Shown: one piece after another, positions 1 to 12,658 of the stretch | How positions within the stretch are numbered: position 1 is the stretch's first letter | Layout of the letters: every line of letters starts with the position of its first letter | DNA from: Thiococcus pfennigii | Lineage (GTDB): Bacteria > Pseudomonadota > Gammaproteobacteria > Chromatiales > Chromatiaceae | Length of the DNA: 64,000 nucleotides | Reading direction: 5' to 3' | Assembly: GCF_016583835.1 (NCBI RefSeq) | Contig: NZ_NRRW01000002.1 | Coordinates: 977 to 64,976, forward strand | Made by a program: the position numbers and the translations under genes | Notes under the pieces: model-generated | The model's database searches: none | Told to the model about the DNA's origin: nothing | What the model saw: only the letters and a program-made list of their open reading frames with translations

Positions 1-320
1 GTGCGATGGGCATTGGCCAGCTCCTGGATGCGATCGTAGTCGGCGTTCAGCCCCAGGCGCAGCGTCCCCAGCACCAGGATCTGCCACTGCGTCATCCCGG
101 GGCGCCCCGTCTCGCGGCTCACCGGCCCCGTGCCATCGGCGCGCTCCGGCAGGATCTCGGCGAGGATGGCGAAGACCGGCTCGCGCAACTCGGGCGTCGT
201 GTAGATGTGTTGCAGACCGCGCAGCAGTCGCGGGATGTCATCGCGCGACTTGGCGTCGATCACGATGGCGCCGATGTCCTGTTCACCGAGCTGCAATTGC
301 GGGTTGATGATCTCGCGCAT
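1..320 (-). CDS. ISNCY-type transposase, N-terminal part (runs off the window)
   Basis: The reverse strand reads from an ATG at 318-320 and stays open to the window edge, giving about 106 residues. It begins MREIINPQLQLGEQDIGAIV and continues through SRDDIPRLLRGLQHIYTTPE and RPGMTQWQILVLGTLRLGLN. From memory this opening matches the amino end of ISNCY-type insertion-sequence transposases. The catalytic part lies outside the window, so whether the element is intact cannot be judged. The frame is uninterrupted in the visible part. Its terminal inverted repeat should lie just to the right of 320 but could not be defined from one end alone. Confidence 0.8.
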   Translation of the reverse strand, partial: MREIINPQLQLGEQDIGAIVIDAKSRDDIPRLLRGLQHIYTTPELREPVFAILAEILPERADGTGPVSRETGRPGMTQWQILVLGTLRLGLNADYDRIQELANAHR

Positions 321-958
321 GGGAATTGGGAATGAACGAAGTTTTGCGGATCCAATACCATCACTGCCACGACCGGCGGGTTTCCGCCACCCGCGGCGAC
401 GAACAATCAGGCAGTTAGCGGCGGCGCCGTGGGCCCAGACGGCTTCCGGCCGCTCGACTTCCGGTGCCCGATTCGATTATAAGGCATTGTTCTTGCGATT
501 GAAAACGACTTTCCGTCCAGGCACTAGGTAGTTCAATCGGCGGATCTCACCCACATTCCTCTCATGCAGTTTTCGTCCGGATCTAGAAGGATAACTTTTC
601 CCTTACGATCAATAACTTGCGGATCTCTAGGCCGCGCCATTACCCATAAACCAAAAAGATGATAAAAATCATAATTTTAGACCTATTTTTGCGGTTGAAA
701 GCAAATAAAATATTCGAAATCAGCATGTTATATAATTTCTGCGCGTGATGAACAAGGTCAAACGGCTCGATAAGCCGTTGATTGTTGGCGCACCGTCTAA
801 CGATTTCGGCGGCAGGACACCGCCAGGCTGCCCGAGATCCTTGGAAGTAGCTGTTTTATATGGCAAAAGATATGGGTAATGATATGTCTCTAGGCAACAT
901 TTCCCCGTCTGGCGACCGAGGGATCGAAAAGTGCGTGAAAGCCGTCAGATTGAACTCC
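321..958. other. AT-rich intergenic stretch next to the insertion sequence
   Basis: No convincing gene is seen. The part from about 540 to 960 is visibly richer in A+T than the rest of the window (runs such as TATATAATTTC near 730), which suggests a promoter region or transferred DNA. A 79-codon reading frame starts with ATG at 860, but it runs into the repeat element at 959-1088 and has no recognisable relatives, so it is not called as a gene. TATAAT lies at 731-736, without a clear -35 box at normal spacing. Confidence 0.5.
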
Positions 959-1088
959 CTAGTGCAGCACTTCAGAAATCCCGAGGCTGTTCGTTGTCGT
1001 TGTCCTGATCCTAGTCCGATCGTCGATTACGACAACGACAACGATAGTCGTTGGAGGTGGTCTCGGAACATCCGCACTGCTGTACTAG
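959..1088. mobile_element. Small CTAG-flanked inverted-repeat element (copy 1, 130 bp)
   Basis: The element begins CTAGTGCAGCACTTCAGAAA and its other end, read on the reverse strand, begins CTAGTACAGCAGTGCGGATG. The two ends form imperfect terminal inverted repeats of about 28 bp with CTAG at both borders. The interior carries short ACAACG-type repeats in opposite orientation on the two arms. A second copy in inverse orientation lies at 25596-25749. It encodes no protein, so it looks like a non-autonomous MITE-like element. CTAG fits the YTAR target duplication known for IS5-group elements, but that link is inferred. Confidence 0.7.
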
Positions 1089-1279
1089 CGCTGCAGTAGT
1101 GCTCGAGCACTCGGGCGACCTGGTGGCGCGGGCCGAGCAAGCGAGCCTCATCGTTTGGCGACCTCCGCCAGCGGCCGCCGGGGCGAGCGCCTACCCGTGC
1201 CAGGCACCTCGGCAAGGGGGCTGGCGCAACCTACAATCGAGCGGCGACTTCCCGCCGACGAGAGCACCGGAGCACCTCG

Positions 1280-2701
1280 ATGACGTTTCTTCGATTTCTG
1301 GCCTGTGGTCTGTGTCTGATGATGCCACCGCTTCTCCATGCCGCCGACATGGTGACGGGGACCGCCACCTACCGCGAGCGGATCGCGGCGCCGCCCGATG
1401 CGCGGTTCGTGGCGGTACTCGAAGACATCTCGCGCGCGGACGCCCCGGCCGTGGAGCTGGGGCGCGCCGAGATCGAGCAGGCCGGCAACCCGCCCTACGC
1501 CTTCGCGATCGCGTACGATCCCGCGGCGATCGACGACCGCCACACCTATGCGGTGCGGGCGACGCTGACCGCGGGCGACCGCCTCCTGTTCACGACGGAC
1601 AGGGTGGCCCCGGTCCTCACGCGCGGGGCGCCGAGCGAGGTCGATCTCGTCATGCGCATGGTCAGCCCGGCCAAGGCGCAGGCCGTGAGGGACGCCCCCC
1701 GCATCGGGGCGCATGGGCTGCGCCTCCCGGCGACCTTCACCGGCACCCTGCCCTGCGCCGATTGCGAAGGTATCGCGCACCACCTCGACCTCTGGCCGGA
1801 CCAGACCTATCACCTGCGCCGGGAATGGCTGGGGCGCGACGACGACCCAGGCAGCCATCGGCGCGACGCGCTCGGCCGCTGGTCTGCCGATCCGGCTCGC
1901 CGCGCGATCGTCCTGCACGGCGCCTCCGAGATGCCGATCCAGTGGGCGGTCAAGGGTCCCGAGCGGCTGCGGCTGCTCGACATGGAGGGCAACCCGATCG
2001 AGTCAGAGCTCCCTTACGAGGTCACGAGCGATGGCAGCCTGACCGAGACGGATCTCGACGGCCTCTTCCTCGGCGGGATGATGACCTACATGGCCGATGC
2101 GGCCCTGTTCGAGGAGTGCCTGACCGGTCGGCGCTATCCCATCGCGCAGGAGGGCGACTACCTCGCCCTCGAACGGGCCTACCTCGCAGACCGCACGGCG
2201 CCCGGTGCGCCGCTGTACGTACACGTCGAGGGCGGTCTGCTGATGCGCCCGGCGATGGAAGGCCCCGACCGGCGCAGCCTCGTGGTGCATCGGTTCATCA
2301 AGACGCGGCTAGGCGTGACCTGCGAGCGCCAGCAGGCCAATGCCGCGTTGACCAACACCTACTGGCGGATCGACAGGCTGGGCGATGAGGCCGTCGTCGG
2401 CCTGCCCGAGCGGCGCGAGCCGCATCTGATCCTGCGCGCGGGCGATGCGCACCGGTTCGCGGCGACCCTGGGCTGCAACCAGATGAACGGTCCCTACGCG
2501 CTGGCGGACGACGGCCGCCTGACCTTCGGCCTCACCGCCTCGACGATGATGGCCTGTCCCCCGCCACTCGATGCGCTGGAGCGCACCCTGGCGGAGACGC
2601 TGTCGGCCGTGCGCAGCTACCAGATCAGCGGCGAAACGCTGGCCCTCTACGATGAGGCGGGCGCGGTGATCGCGCTGCTCACGGCCGTCTATCTGCGGTG
2701 A
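1280..2701 (+). CDS. Envelope protein with YbaY, NlpE-like and META domains
   Basis: This 473-residue protein has a Sec signal peptide ending near LLHA-AD (residue 22) with no lipobox Cys. Three domains follow: a YbaY/YscW-type beta domain (about 25-125), an NlpE-like domain (about 146-250) with the CADC motif at C159/C162, and a C-terminal META/HslJ domain (about 355-470) containing NTYWRI and LGCNQMNGPY. The parts are known separately in envelope-stress and copper-response lipoproteins (NlpE, YbaY) and in heat-shock protein HslJ. The joint function is not known to me; an envelope-stress or heavy-metal role is inferred. The ATG at 1280 is chosen because it gives a good signal peptide; the Shine-Dalgarno sequence (GGAGCA) is weak. 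Confidence 0.8.
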   Translation: MTFLRFLACGLCLMMPPLLHAADMVTGTATYRERIAAPPDARFVAVLEDISRADAPAVELGRAEIEQAGNPPYAFAIAYDPAAIDDRHTYAVRATLTAGDRLLFTTDRVAPVLTRGAPSEVDLVMRMVSPAKAQAVRDAPRIGAHGLRLPATFTGTLPCADCEGIAHHLDLWPDQTYHLRREWLGRDDDPGSHRRDALGRWSADPARRAIVLHGASEMPIQWAVKGPERLRLLDMEGNPIESELPYEVTSDGSLTETDLDGLFLGGMMTYMADAALFEECLTGRRYPIAQEGDYLALERAYLADRTAPGAPLYVHVEGGLLMRPAMEGPDRRSLVVHRFIKTRLGVTCERQQANAALTNTYWRIDRLGDEAVVGLPERREPHLILRAGDAHRFAATLGCNQMNGPYALADDGRLTFGLTASTMMACPPPLDALERTLAETLSAVRSYQISGETLALYDEAGAVIALLTAVYLR

Positions 2702-2851
2702 CGGTCACGAGCCCCTGCCGAGCGCCCGGACCCGGGTCGGCCCTGTGCCTGCGCCGCGCGTCCGGGCGCCTCGTGCGGTCTCGTACCTGAGAGGGGCCGA
2801 CCTCGAACCGGCGCGCCGACCCCTCGGGGCCATAACCCGGCCCCCAACGAG

Positions 2852-3043
2852 GCCGCTGTCGGGTTACGGCGCGCGCCGGGCTGTTCTCTATCGGCGAGCG
2901 CCGTGCAGGCGCACCTAACCCGACCTACGGCGGTGCCGACGGCCGGCAACGCAGCCGCTGTCGGGTTACGGCGCGCGCCGGGCTGTTCTCTATCGGCGAG
3001 CGCCGTGCGAGCGCACCTAACCCGACCTACGGCGGTGCCGATG
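2852..3043. repeat. 102-bp tandem duplication containing GTCGGGTTA units
   Basis: Copy 1 starts at 2852 and copy 2 at 2954 (period 102 bp). Both run from GCCGCTGTCGGGTTACGG through CTGTTCTCTATCGGCGAG to TAACCCGACCTACGGCGG with only a few mismatches. The second copy fades near 3043. The opposed GGGTTA/TAACCC arms make each unit able to form a stem. Confidence 0.85.
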
Positions 3044-3058
3044 GTCGTCGGGGCCGTA

Positions 3059-3090
3059 GGTCGGGTTAGCCCCTCGGGGCGTAACCCGAC
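3059..3090. repeat. Hairpin repeat unit GGTCGGGTTA...TAACCCGAC
   Basis: A 9-bp stem (GTCGGGTTA paired with TAACCCGAC) encloses a GC-rich loop. It is the same sequence type as the arms of the adjacent tandem duplication. This looks like a REP-style intergenic palindrome, common in environmental proteobacteria. Confidence 0.7.
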
Positions 3091-3250
3091 CGCGCGTACC
3101 TCGGGCGGGCAGCTTTGGCATACTGGCACTACCGCCTATCGGGTTGCGGCGCGCCCCTGCCCGTGCCTTCTCGCAGGCCGCGGCGCCAACCCACGTAACG
3201 ACTATGCCGGCGTAGCGGCAACCCGAGCGATACGCTGCTGTGAGGACCCG

Positions 3251-3991
3251 ATGACATCTCCGCACCTGACCATCCTGTTCGACAACGAACCCGGTCTGCC
3301 CGGGTTGACGACCCTCTGGGGCTTCGCCGCACTCATCCGCCTGGAGGGCTGCACCGTCCTCTTCGACACCGGCAGCAACGGTCGCGTGCTGCTTCGCAAT
3401 ATGGCGACCCTCGGGCTGGCCCCCGAGACGGTGGACCTGGTCTTCCTCTCCCATCCGCACTGGGACCACATGGGCGGCCTGGACTCGCTGTTGGAGCGCA
3501 ACCCCGAGGTCACCGTCGTCCTGCACGAGGGGTTTTCCAAGCACCTGATCCACGACCTGCGCACCCTCTGCCGCGAGCTCCTCGTCGTCGGTCCCGACCC
3601 GTGCCAACTGGCTCCGGGTGTCTTCTCGACCGGCCTGCTCGAGAGCCAGCCTGCCGAGCAGGGCCTGGTGATCGATGCCGACGGCATCACGGCCGCCATC
3701 AGCGGCTGCGCGCACCCGGGCATGGAGCACATCGTCGAGCGGGCCACGCCCCTGCTCGGCCGGGCGCCCGACTGGGCGATCGGCGGCTTTCACCTGATGT
3801 ACGCCGATGCCGCGGCCATCGATCGGTCGGTACGGGCCGTGCGGGACCTCGGCATCCGCTGCGTGGTGCCGACCCACTGCACCGGGGAGGCGGCCAGGGC
3901 CGCCTTCATGACCGCGTTCGGTGAGCGCTGCTTCGCCGGTGGCGTCGGGCGCGCGATCCGCCTCGACGCCTGCGGCCACCGCGGGGCCTGA
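3251..3991 (+). CDS. MBL-fold metallohydrolase, COG1237 type
   Basis: A 246-residue metallo-beta-lactamase-fold protein. It shows the metal-binding motif SHPHWDHMGG, then SGCAHPG, GGFHL and THCTG, the pattern of COG1237 enzymes related to the archaeal dihydropterin ribofuranosyl-aminobenzene phosphate synthase. The substrate in bacteria is unknown and I do not assign one. The frame is open well upstream, but that part crosses the repeat region. The ATG at 3251 (MTSPHLTILFDNE) matches where the family fold begins and follows GTGAGGA. No signal peptide, so cytoplasmic. Confidence 0.82.
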   Translation: MTSPHLTILFDNEPGLPGLTTLWGFAALIRLEGCTVLFDTGSNGRVLLRNMATLGLAPETVDLVFLSHPHWDHMGGLDSLLERNPEVTVVLHEGFSKHLIHDLRTLCRELLVVGPDPCQLAPGVFSTGLLESQPAEQGLVIDADGITAAISGCAHPGMEHIVERATPLLGRAPDWAIGGFHLMYADAAAIDRSVRAVRDLGIRCVVPTHCTGEAARAAFMTAFGERCFAGGVGRAIRLDACGHRGA

Positions 3992-4561
3992 AGCCCCCAC
4001 GGCCATCGCGGCGACGGGGCGGGCCTCGGCGGTATGGCGACGGACTTGCGTCGCTGTGATATCGCCATCGGGCGGTGTCGTCAGCCGCGTTGGACAGCCG
4101 CACCCCGATGTGCGACAGGGACCCGCACGCATCGCGCTGGCTACCGCATTCGAGCACAAGGGCTACCGGAGCGTCGTCCTCGAGGGGGCGCCCAACCCAG
4201 AGGGGACTTGCGTCTGTCGTTCGGCGCGGACCGCGCTGAGCGGCATGGCCTCGACTGATCCGCTACGGCAGACACGCACTGGGCATCGGACCGGCGTATT
4301 CGACAGGCGTATTGGAAGGAAGCACGACGCCTACCAAGGCCAAATCACTTGCCTCAAGAGCGGTTTTTCGCTGACCATCCGACGCATGCCGGACAGGTCG
4401 AACCTGTCGAACCGTCTCGCCCGTCAGTCGATTGCAATTCGATCCGATCTTGATCTTGGTGGACGCCCGACTGCGGTCCTCGGCACACGACGGCCCGTCT
4501 GACCGAACCGACGGACACCGTTTCGGACAACCCGCCCAACCCGGAAAGGGGAAGCTCATCG
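3992..4561. other. 570-bp stretch without a recognised gene
   Basis: Several frames are open but none shows a family motif or a supported start, and they overlap one another. Part of it could be a decayed gene. The only functional sequence I can point to is GGAAAGGGGAAG at 4541-4552, the probable ribosome binding site for the next gene. Confidence 0.5.
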
Positions 4562-5707
4562 ATGCACACGAAGATCCTTGCCTTGTTGGCGACCGCTGTC
4601 GTCATGATGCCTGGCGTCGCCAATGCCTGGAATCCGGCGCTAGATCCGATATGCACGCTCAATGCGCCATTGGAAAACGCCTGCGAGAAGCTTCAGTGGA
4701 TGCAACGACTTCCGTTCGATGCACGCCTCTGCAGCGTCTTTCCCGAGACCAATCCCCGAGTCGATTTCGACCTGTCGAGCGGGCCGACCGAAGAGACCCT
4801 CTCCGGCGCAAGGGGAGCCACGCTCGTCGCCCGGCACCAGAAGACCCTGTTGCAGGGCATCCAGGTCCATGTGGTCGACGCGGGGGATCCCAACGGCGAG
4901 CCCTTGCTCTTCCTGCACGGATTCCCGGAGAGCTGGTGGGCATGGAAGGATCAATTCGTGGCCCTGGGGAACCTCGGCTACCACGTGATCGCCGTCGACC
5001 TACCCGGCTTCAACGGCTCGCAGGCGCCGGCCTCGGACGAGGACTACAATCTCTCCTACTTCACCGACCTACTCGTCGGTGACGACGATAGCGTGCTCGC
5101 CTTCTTCGGTCATTCCCAGGCGCATGTGGTAGCCCACGAGTGGGGAGGCATCCTCGCCTATGGCTTCACCAAGTACCGCAACGACGCGATCCGGTCGCTT
5201 TTCATCATCAACGCGCCGCATCCCGAGACCTTCCCCGTCCAGTATGCCGACGAGGAGGTCTTGATCAACTCGTGGCACATCCCCCTCTTCCAAGGCTTCC
5301 CCGATCGGGCCGCCCTCTTCATCAAGCAATTCGCGACCGAGTTCGTGACCGGCGGATCGATCCTGTACGGCGGCCCGGGCTTCCGACTTCCCGCCGAGCA
5401 CGTCTGCAACTTCGCCTTTTCCATCAGCGGCCTGGGCAAGATCGAAGACCTTCTGAAATACTATCGCTTCGTGTTCCCCAATAACCCGTCGGACTATTTC
5501 GGCTACCCCAAACCCAACCCCCTGGGCTATCCAGTGAAATTCTTCTGGGGCGCCGAGGACGAGGTCGTCGGCGTCAACTTCCTCGAGGGGATGGAGGAAT
5601 ACTTCCCGAACGCCGAGATCGAGTTGGTCGCGGGGGCCGGGCACTGGATACCGGCCGAAGCGAGCGTTCGATTGACCAACTCGTTGATCGAGTTCTTGGC
5701 GCATTAG
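4562..5707 (+). CDS. Secreted alpha/beta hydrolase, epoxide-hydrolase-like, with atypical Glu nucleophile
   Basis: A 381-residue alpha/beta-hydrolase with a signal peptide (cleavage near VANA-W, residue 22), so periplasmic or secreted. The oxyanion motif HGFPES starts at residue 119. The nucleophile elbow reads VAHEWGG, with Glu193 where epoxide hydrolases and haloalkane dehalogenases have Asp (HDWGG). The acid region WGAEDEVVG and the base GAGHW are present. Overall layout is that of epoxide hydrolases, but the D-to-E change makes activity uncertain. The ATG at 4562 follows a strong ribosome binding site. The stop codon TAG coincides with the left border of the repeat element at 5704. Confidence 0.82.
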   Translation: MHTKILALLATAVVMMPGVANAWNPALDPICTLNAPLENACEKLQWMQRLPFDARLCSVFPETNPRVDFDLSSGPTEETLSGARGATLVARHQKTLLQGIQVHVVDAGDPNGEPLLFLHGFPESWWAWKDQFVALGNLGYHVIAVDLPGFNGSQAPASDEDYNLSYFTDLLVGDDDSVLAFFGHSQAHVVAHEWGGILAYGFTKYRNDAIRSLFIINAPHPETFPVQYADEEVLINSWHIPLFQGFPDRAALFIKQFATEFVTGGSILYGGPGFRLPAEHVCNFAFSISGLGKIEDLLKYYRFVFPNNPSDYFGYPKPNPLGYPVKFFWGAEDEVVGVNFLEGMEEYFPNAEIELVAGAGHWIPAEASVRLTNSLIEFLAH

Positions 5708-6060
5708 TGCCTCGCTCCGGAAATACCGAGGCCGCTTTCATGTCGCCCTAGGATGCGAGCACCGTGGGAGCCCGCTTGCGGGCGACGACGACGCGCTCGT
5801 GGCGGCCAAGGAAGGGGTCAGAAACAAACGACACAAGCGCGAAGACGACAAGAAACTGCGAAATACACGAAAGTCGCGAAAAAACGGCAGATTCTTGTGT
5901 GTCAGTTCGGCCCTTTCGCGTGTTTCGCGTGTTTCGTAGTTCCCAGAAGATCGACCGGCTGTTCTTGAGTCGTCACTCAGATCGCCCGCAAGCGGGCTCC
6001 TACGGCGCCCGGATCCTGAGGTGACAGGATAGGGTCTCGGCATTTCTGAAGCGCGATACG
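5704..6060. mobile_element. Composite inverted-repeat element with ACACGAAA core (copy 1)
   Basis: The left end TTAGTGCCTCGCTCCGGAAA and the right end (reverse strand GTATCGCGCTTCAGAAATGC) form imperfect terminal inverted repeats of about 28 bp, related to those of the element at 959-1088. Inside are opposed arms containing GAGCCCGCTTGCGGGCGA (5769-5786) and its complement near 5981, then a core of ACACGAAAGTCGCGAAAA and TTTCGCGTGTTTCGCGTG in opposite orientation. A direct copy lies at 25746-26106. No coding capacity. The left border TTAG overlaps the stop codon of the hydrolase gene. Confidence 0.7.
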
Positions 6061-6093
6061 AGGGAGGCGCTGAGATTCTCAGCACCTCCTGAA

Positions 6094-6141
6094 GGACGCA
6101 GAGGCCCCACCATCGTCAGTCGCGCGAGGCGACTGACGATG
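6094..6141. repeat. Hairpin repeat, partial copy of the 23.4/27.1 kb family
   Basis: CATCGTCAGTCGC (6111-6123) pairs perfectly with GCGACTGACGATG (6129-6141) around a 5-nt loop. With the preceding GGCCCCACC it resembles the hairpin end of the repeats at 23385-23470 and 27128-27215. It lies just beyond the ald stop codon and could also act as a transcription end for ald, although a T-run is missing. Confidence 0.6.
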
Positions 6142-6191
6142 ACGTCAGAAACCACGCCTTGGACCTCCGTGCTGCTTGGCCGGCCGGCGCA

Positions 6192-7313
6192 TCAGGGCGC
6201 GTCGAGCACCTCCAGGGCCGGGACCCAATCGGCGCCCTGGGCCGCGGCGACCTCGGGGCGGCAGATCCGTCCGCGTGCGACGGCGAGGCCCTCGAGCAGG
6301 TGCGGGTCTTCGCGTAGCGCCCGCGGCACGCCCTTGTCGGCCAGGGCGAGGACGAAGGGCAGGGTTGCGTTGCCGAGGGCCTGGGTGGCCGTCGCGGCGA
6401 CGGCCCCGGGCATGTTGGTGACGCAGTAGTGGACGACGCCGTCGACGACGAAGGTCGGGGCCTCGTGGGTCGTCGGCCGCGAGGTCTCGAAGCAGCCGCC
6501 CTGATCGATTGCGACGTCGACGAGGACGGCGCCCCGCCGCATCCGGGCGACCAGGTTGCGCCCGATCAGGCGCGGGGCCCGCGCCCCGGGGATCAGCACG
6601 GCACCGATCACCAGGTCGGCGGCTAGCACCGCCTCCTCCAGATTCTGCTCCGACGCCGCGAGGGTGTGGATGCGGTTGCCGAGGCGCTCGTCGAGCCGAC
6701 GCAGGACGGCCAGGTCGCGGTCGAGGACGGTCACGTCCGCCCCCAGGCCGACGGCCATCGCCAGCGCGTTGCGCCCGACAACCCCGGCGCCGATCACGAC
6801 CACCCGGGCCGGCGCGACGCCGGGCACGCCGCCGAGCAGCACACCGCGCCCGCCCTGGGCCATCTCCAGGCAGTGGGCGCCGGCCTGGACCGCGAGCCGA
6901 CCGGCGACCTCGGACATGGGCGCGAGCAGCGGCAGGTGGCCGGCCGCGTCCGTGACCGTCTCGTAGGCGATGCAGCAGGCGCCGCTCGCGAGCAGGTCGC
7001 GGGTCTGGGCCACATCGGGCGCCAGGTGCAGATACGAGAACAGGGTGTGATCCGGCCGCAGCCGCGCCCGCTCGGGGGGCTGCGGCTCCTTGACCTTGAC
7101 GATCAGCTCGGCCTCGTCGAAGACCGCGCCGGGCGAGTCGAGGACCTGCGCCCCGGCGGTGCGGTAGGCGGCATCGTCGAACCCGATCGCGGCACCGGCG
7201 CCGACCTCGACCAGCACCTGATGCCCGCGGGTCGTGAGCGCCCGGACGGCCGCCGGCGCCAGACCGACCCGGTACTCCTGGGGCTTGATCTCCTTCGGCA
7301 CACCGACTTTCAT
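6192..7313 (-). CDS. ald: Alanine dehydrogenase
   Basis: A 373-residue NAD-dependent alanine dehydrogenase (L-alanine + NAD+ + water to pyruvate + ammonia + NADH). It starts MKVGVPKEIKPQEYRVGLAP, as in the family. Substrate-site residues appear in KVKEPQ (Lys near 74) and YLHLAP (His near 95), the nucleotide-binding loop is VIGAGVVGRNA, and the catalytic Asp lies in VDVAIDQGG. Length is normal (about 370). The enzyme links amino-acid nitrogen to pyruvate. It is alone on its strand, with repeats downstream. Confidence 0.96.
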   Translation of the reverse strand: MKVGVPKEIKPQEYRVGLAPAAVRALTTRGHQVLVEVGAGAAIGFDDAAYRTAGAQVLDSPGAVFDEAELIVKVKEPQPPERARLRPDHTLFSYLHLAPDVAQTRDLLASGACCIAYETVTDAAGHLPLLAPMSEVAGRLAVQAGAHCLEMAQGGRGVLLGGVPGVAPARVVVIGAGVVGRNALAMAVGLGADVTVLDRDLAVLRRLDERLGNRIHTLAASEQNLEEAVLAADLVIGAVLIPGARAPRLIGRNLVARMRRGAVLVDVAIDQGGCFETSRPTTHEAPTFVVDGVVHYCVTNMPGAVAATATQALGNATLPFVLALADKGVPRALREDPHLLEGLAVARGRICRPEVAAAQGADWVPALEVLDAP

Positions 7314-7693
7314 GGCAAGGGTCTCCGGGAGACGGGGCGCACCGGCCCAGCCGGCGGGCGCAACGGATCAGTGGACAGGATGGGGGTGTTCGGCGACGCC
7401 CCAAGACCGGACACGCGCGACGGCTAGCCGCGGGGCGGGAAACCGGCGCTGGGAGCGACCCAAGCCCGAGCCCTCCTGCCTGGGACGACGTGCCGCGGAC
7501 AGCGCGCGGCACACGACGAGCCCGCCCCGTCGGCGGCGGGAGCCGCCGTGGATGCAGAGATGCGCCATTGCCAGCGGCGGGATGGCTCGCGGCGGGATGC
7601 GCTTCGCTTTCCCGCCCGACGGCCGACGACGAATTTGGTGCTCGGGTCGCGAAGACCCGGGCGATGGACCCCGCCATGTCGAGTGACACCTAG
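7314..7693. other. 380-bp divergent intergenic region
   Basis: It separates ald (leftward) from the RNase T2 gene (rightward) and should hold both promoters, but no clear -35/-10 pair could be picked out. A GC-rich inverted repeat, GTGCCGCG with CGCGGCAC, lies near 7490-7512. No small gene or known structured RNA was recognised. Confidence 0.5.
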
Positions 7694-8755
7694 ATGATCA
7701 AGACCATCTTGCCGATCTTTCTCCTGCTGGCGCTTGCGTCCGCCGCACCGGCGTCGGCCCAGCAGGTCCCGTTCGAGGGGGAGTTGAGCGCGTCGCACGC
7801 CTGTCCGGCGACGAAGAAGAAGGACCGCGACAATCCGGGCGACGTGCGCCTCGCGCCGGGCCGCGTCTACGAGGTCCTCGGCCGCAACGCGACCCCGGGG
7901 ACCCACTACCAGATCCGGGTGCCGGGCGCGCCTGTGACCGAGCTGCGCTGGGTGGCGATGGACTGCGGCACCCTGGCCCTCGCAGGGTCGGCCGCCCCGC
8001 CCAACGCGACGGCGGTGGGCCCGGCATCGAGCGATGGCCTCGTCCCGGATGGCATCGAGTTCGTGCTCGCCGCAAGCTGGCAGCCGGCCTTCTGCCGCAG
8101 CGACGCCGGTCGGGACAAGCCGGAATGCCGCTCGCAGACCGCGCGGCGCTTCGACGCGACCCACTTCGCGCTCCACGGCTTGTGGCCCGATGACCTGGAC
8201 GACCGGGCCGTCTTCCCGTGCTACTGCGACCAGGGCGCACCGGCGAGCTGCACGCAGAGCCGACCGGGGAGGCCGCGGATCGCCCTGTCGGACGAGGTCG
8301 GCGACCGGCTGGCGATCGCGATGCCCGGCATGCAGTCGGGTCTGCACCGCCACGAGTGGGCAAAGCACGGGACCTGCTACGAGGACGACAGGACAGGTCC
8401 GGACGCCGGCGCCGAGCCGGACGAATACTTCCGCGAGTCGCTGGCGGCGCTCGAGGCGCTCAACGCCTCGGCGGTACGCCGGCTCTTCGCCGACCACCTC
8501 GGCGAGCGCCTGACGCGGACTCGGATCGAGGCGGCCTTCGACGAGGCCTTCGGGGTGGGGGCAGGCGAGCGGGTACTGATACGCTGCGCTGACGTCGGCG
8601 GCGAGCGCGTCATCTTGGAACTGCGGATCGGGCTCGCCGGCGACATCGGTGAGCCGGCCGACCTGGCCGCGCTGATCCAGGCCGCCCCGCCGAGGACGCG
8701 CTGGAGCGAGACCGGCAGCTGCGCCGGCGGACGGGTCGTGCGGGTGGCGGAATAG
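7694..8755 (+). CDS. Secreted RNase T2 family ribonuclease
   Basis: A 353-residue protein with a signal peptide (cleavage near ASAQQ, about residue 23). Both conserved active-site blocks of RNase T2 are present: FALHGLWP (His161) and HRHEWAKHGTC (His220, Glu221, Lys224, His225), with several Cys residues likely to form disulfides. These enzymes cut single-stranded RNA through a 2',3'-cyclic phosphate, usually in the periplasm or outside the cell. An extra N-terminal region (about 25-110) precedes the catalytic domain; I do not recognise it. It stands alone between ald and htpG. Confidence 0.9.
   Translation: MIKTILPIFLLLALASAAPASAQQVPFEGELSASHACPATKKKDRDNPGDVRLAPGRVYEVLGRNATPGTHYQIRVPGAPVTELRWVAMDCGTLALAGSAAPPNATAVGPASSDGLVPDGIEFVLAASWQPAFCRSDAGRDKPECRSQTARRFDATHFALHGLWPDDLDDRAVFPCYCDQGAPASCTQSRPGRPRIALSDEVGDRLAIAMPGMQSGLHRHEWAKHGTCYEDDRTGPDAGAEPDEYFRESLAALEALNASAVRRLFADHLGERLTRTRIEAAFDEAFGVGAGERVLIRCADVGGERVILELRIGLAGDIGEPADLAALIQAAPPRTRWSETGSCAGGRVVRVAE

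Positions 8756-12658
<3,903 letters not shown>

Larger units (their letters stand above)
2702..3250. other. Intergenic stretch filled with GC-rich repeats
   Basis: No gene is seen. The stretch holds the 102-bp tandem duplication at 2852-3043 and a following hairpin unit (3059-3090) of the type GTCGGGTTA...TAACCCGAC. Open frames across it are repeat-derived. The MBL-hydrolase gene starts at its right end. Confidence 0.7.

Noticed and set aside
5850-5960. ACACGAAA-type repeats as a possible CRISPR array
   Set aside because: Units are short, imperfect and in both orientations, without regular spacers. The same block recurs elsewhere as a whole.
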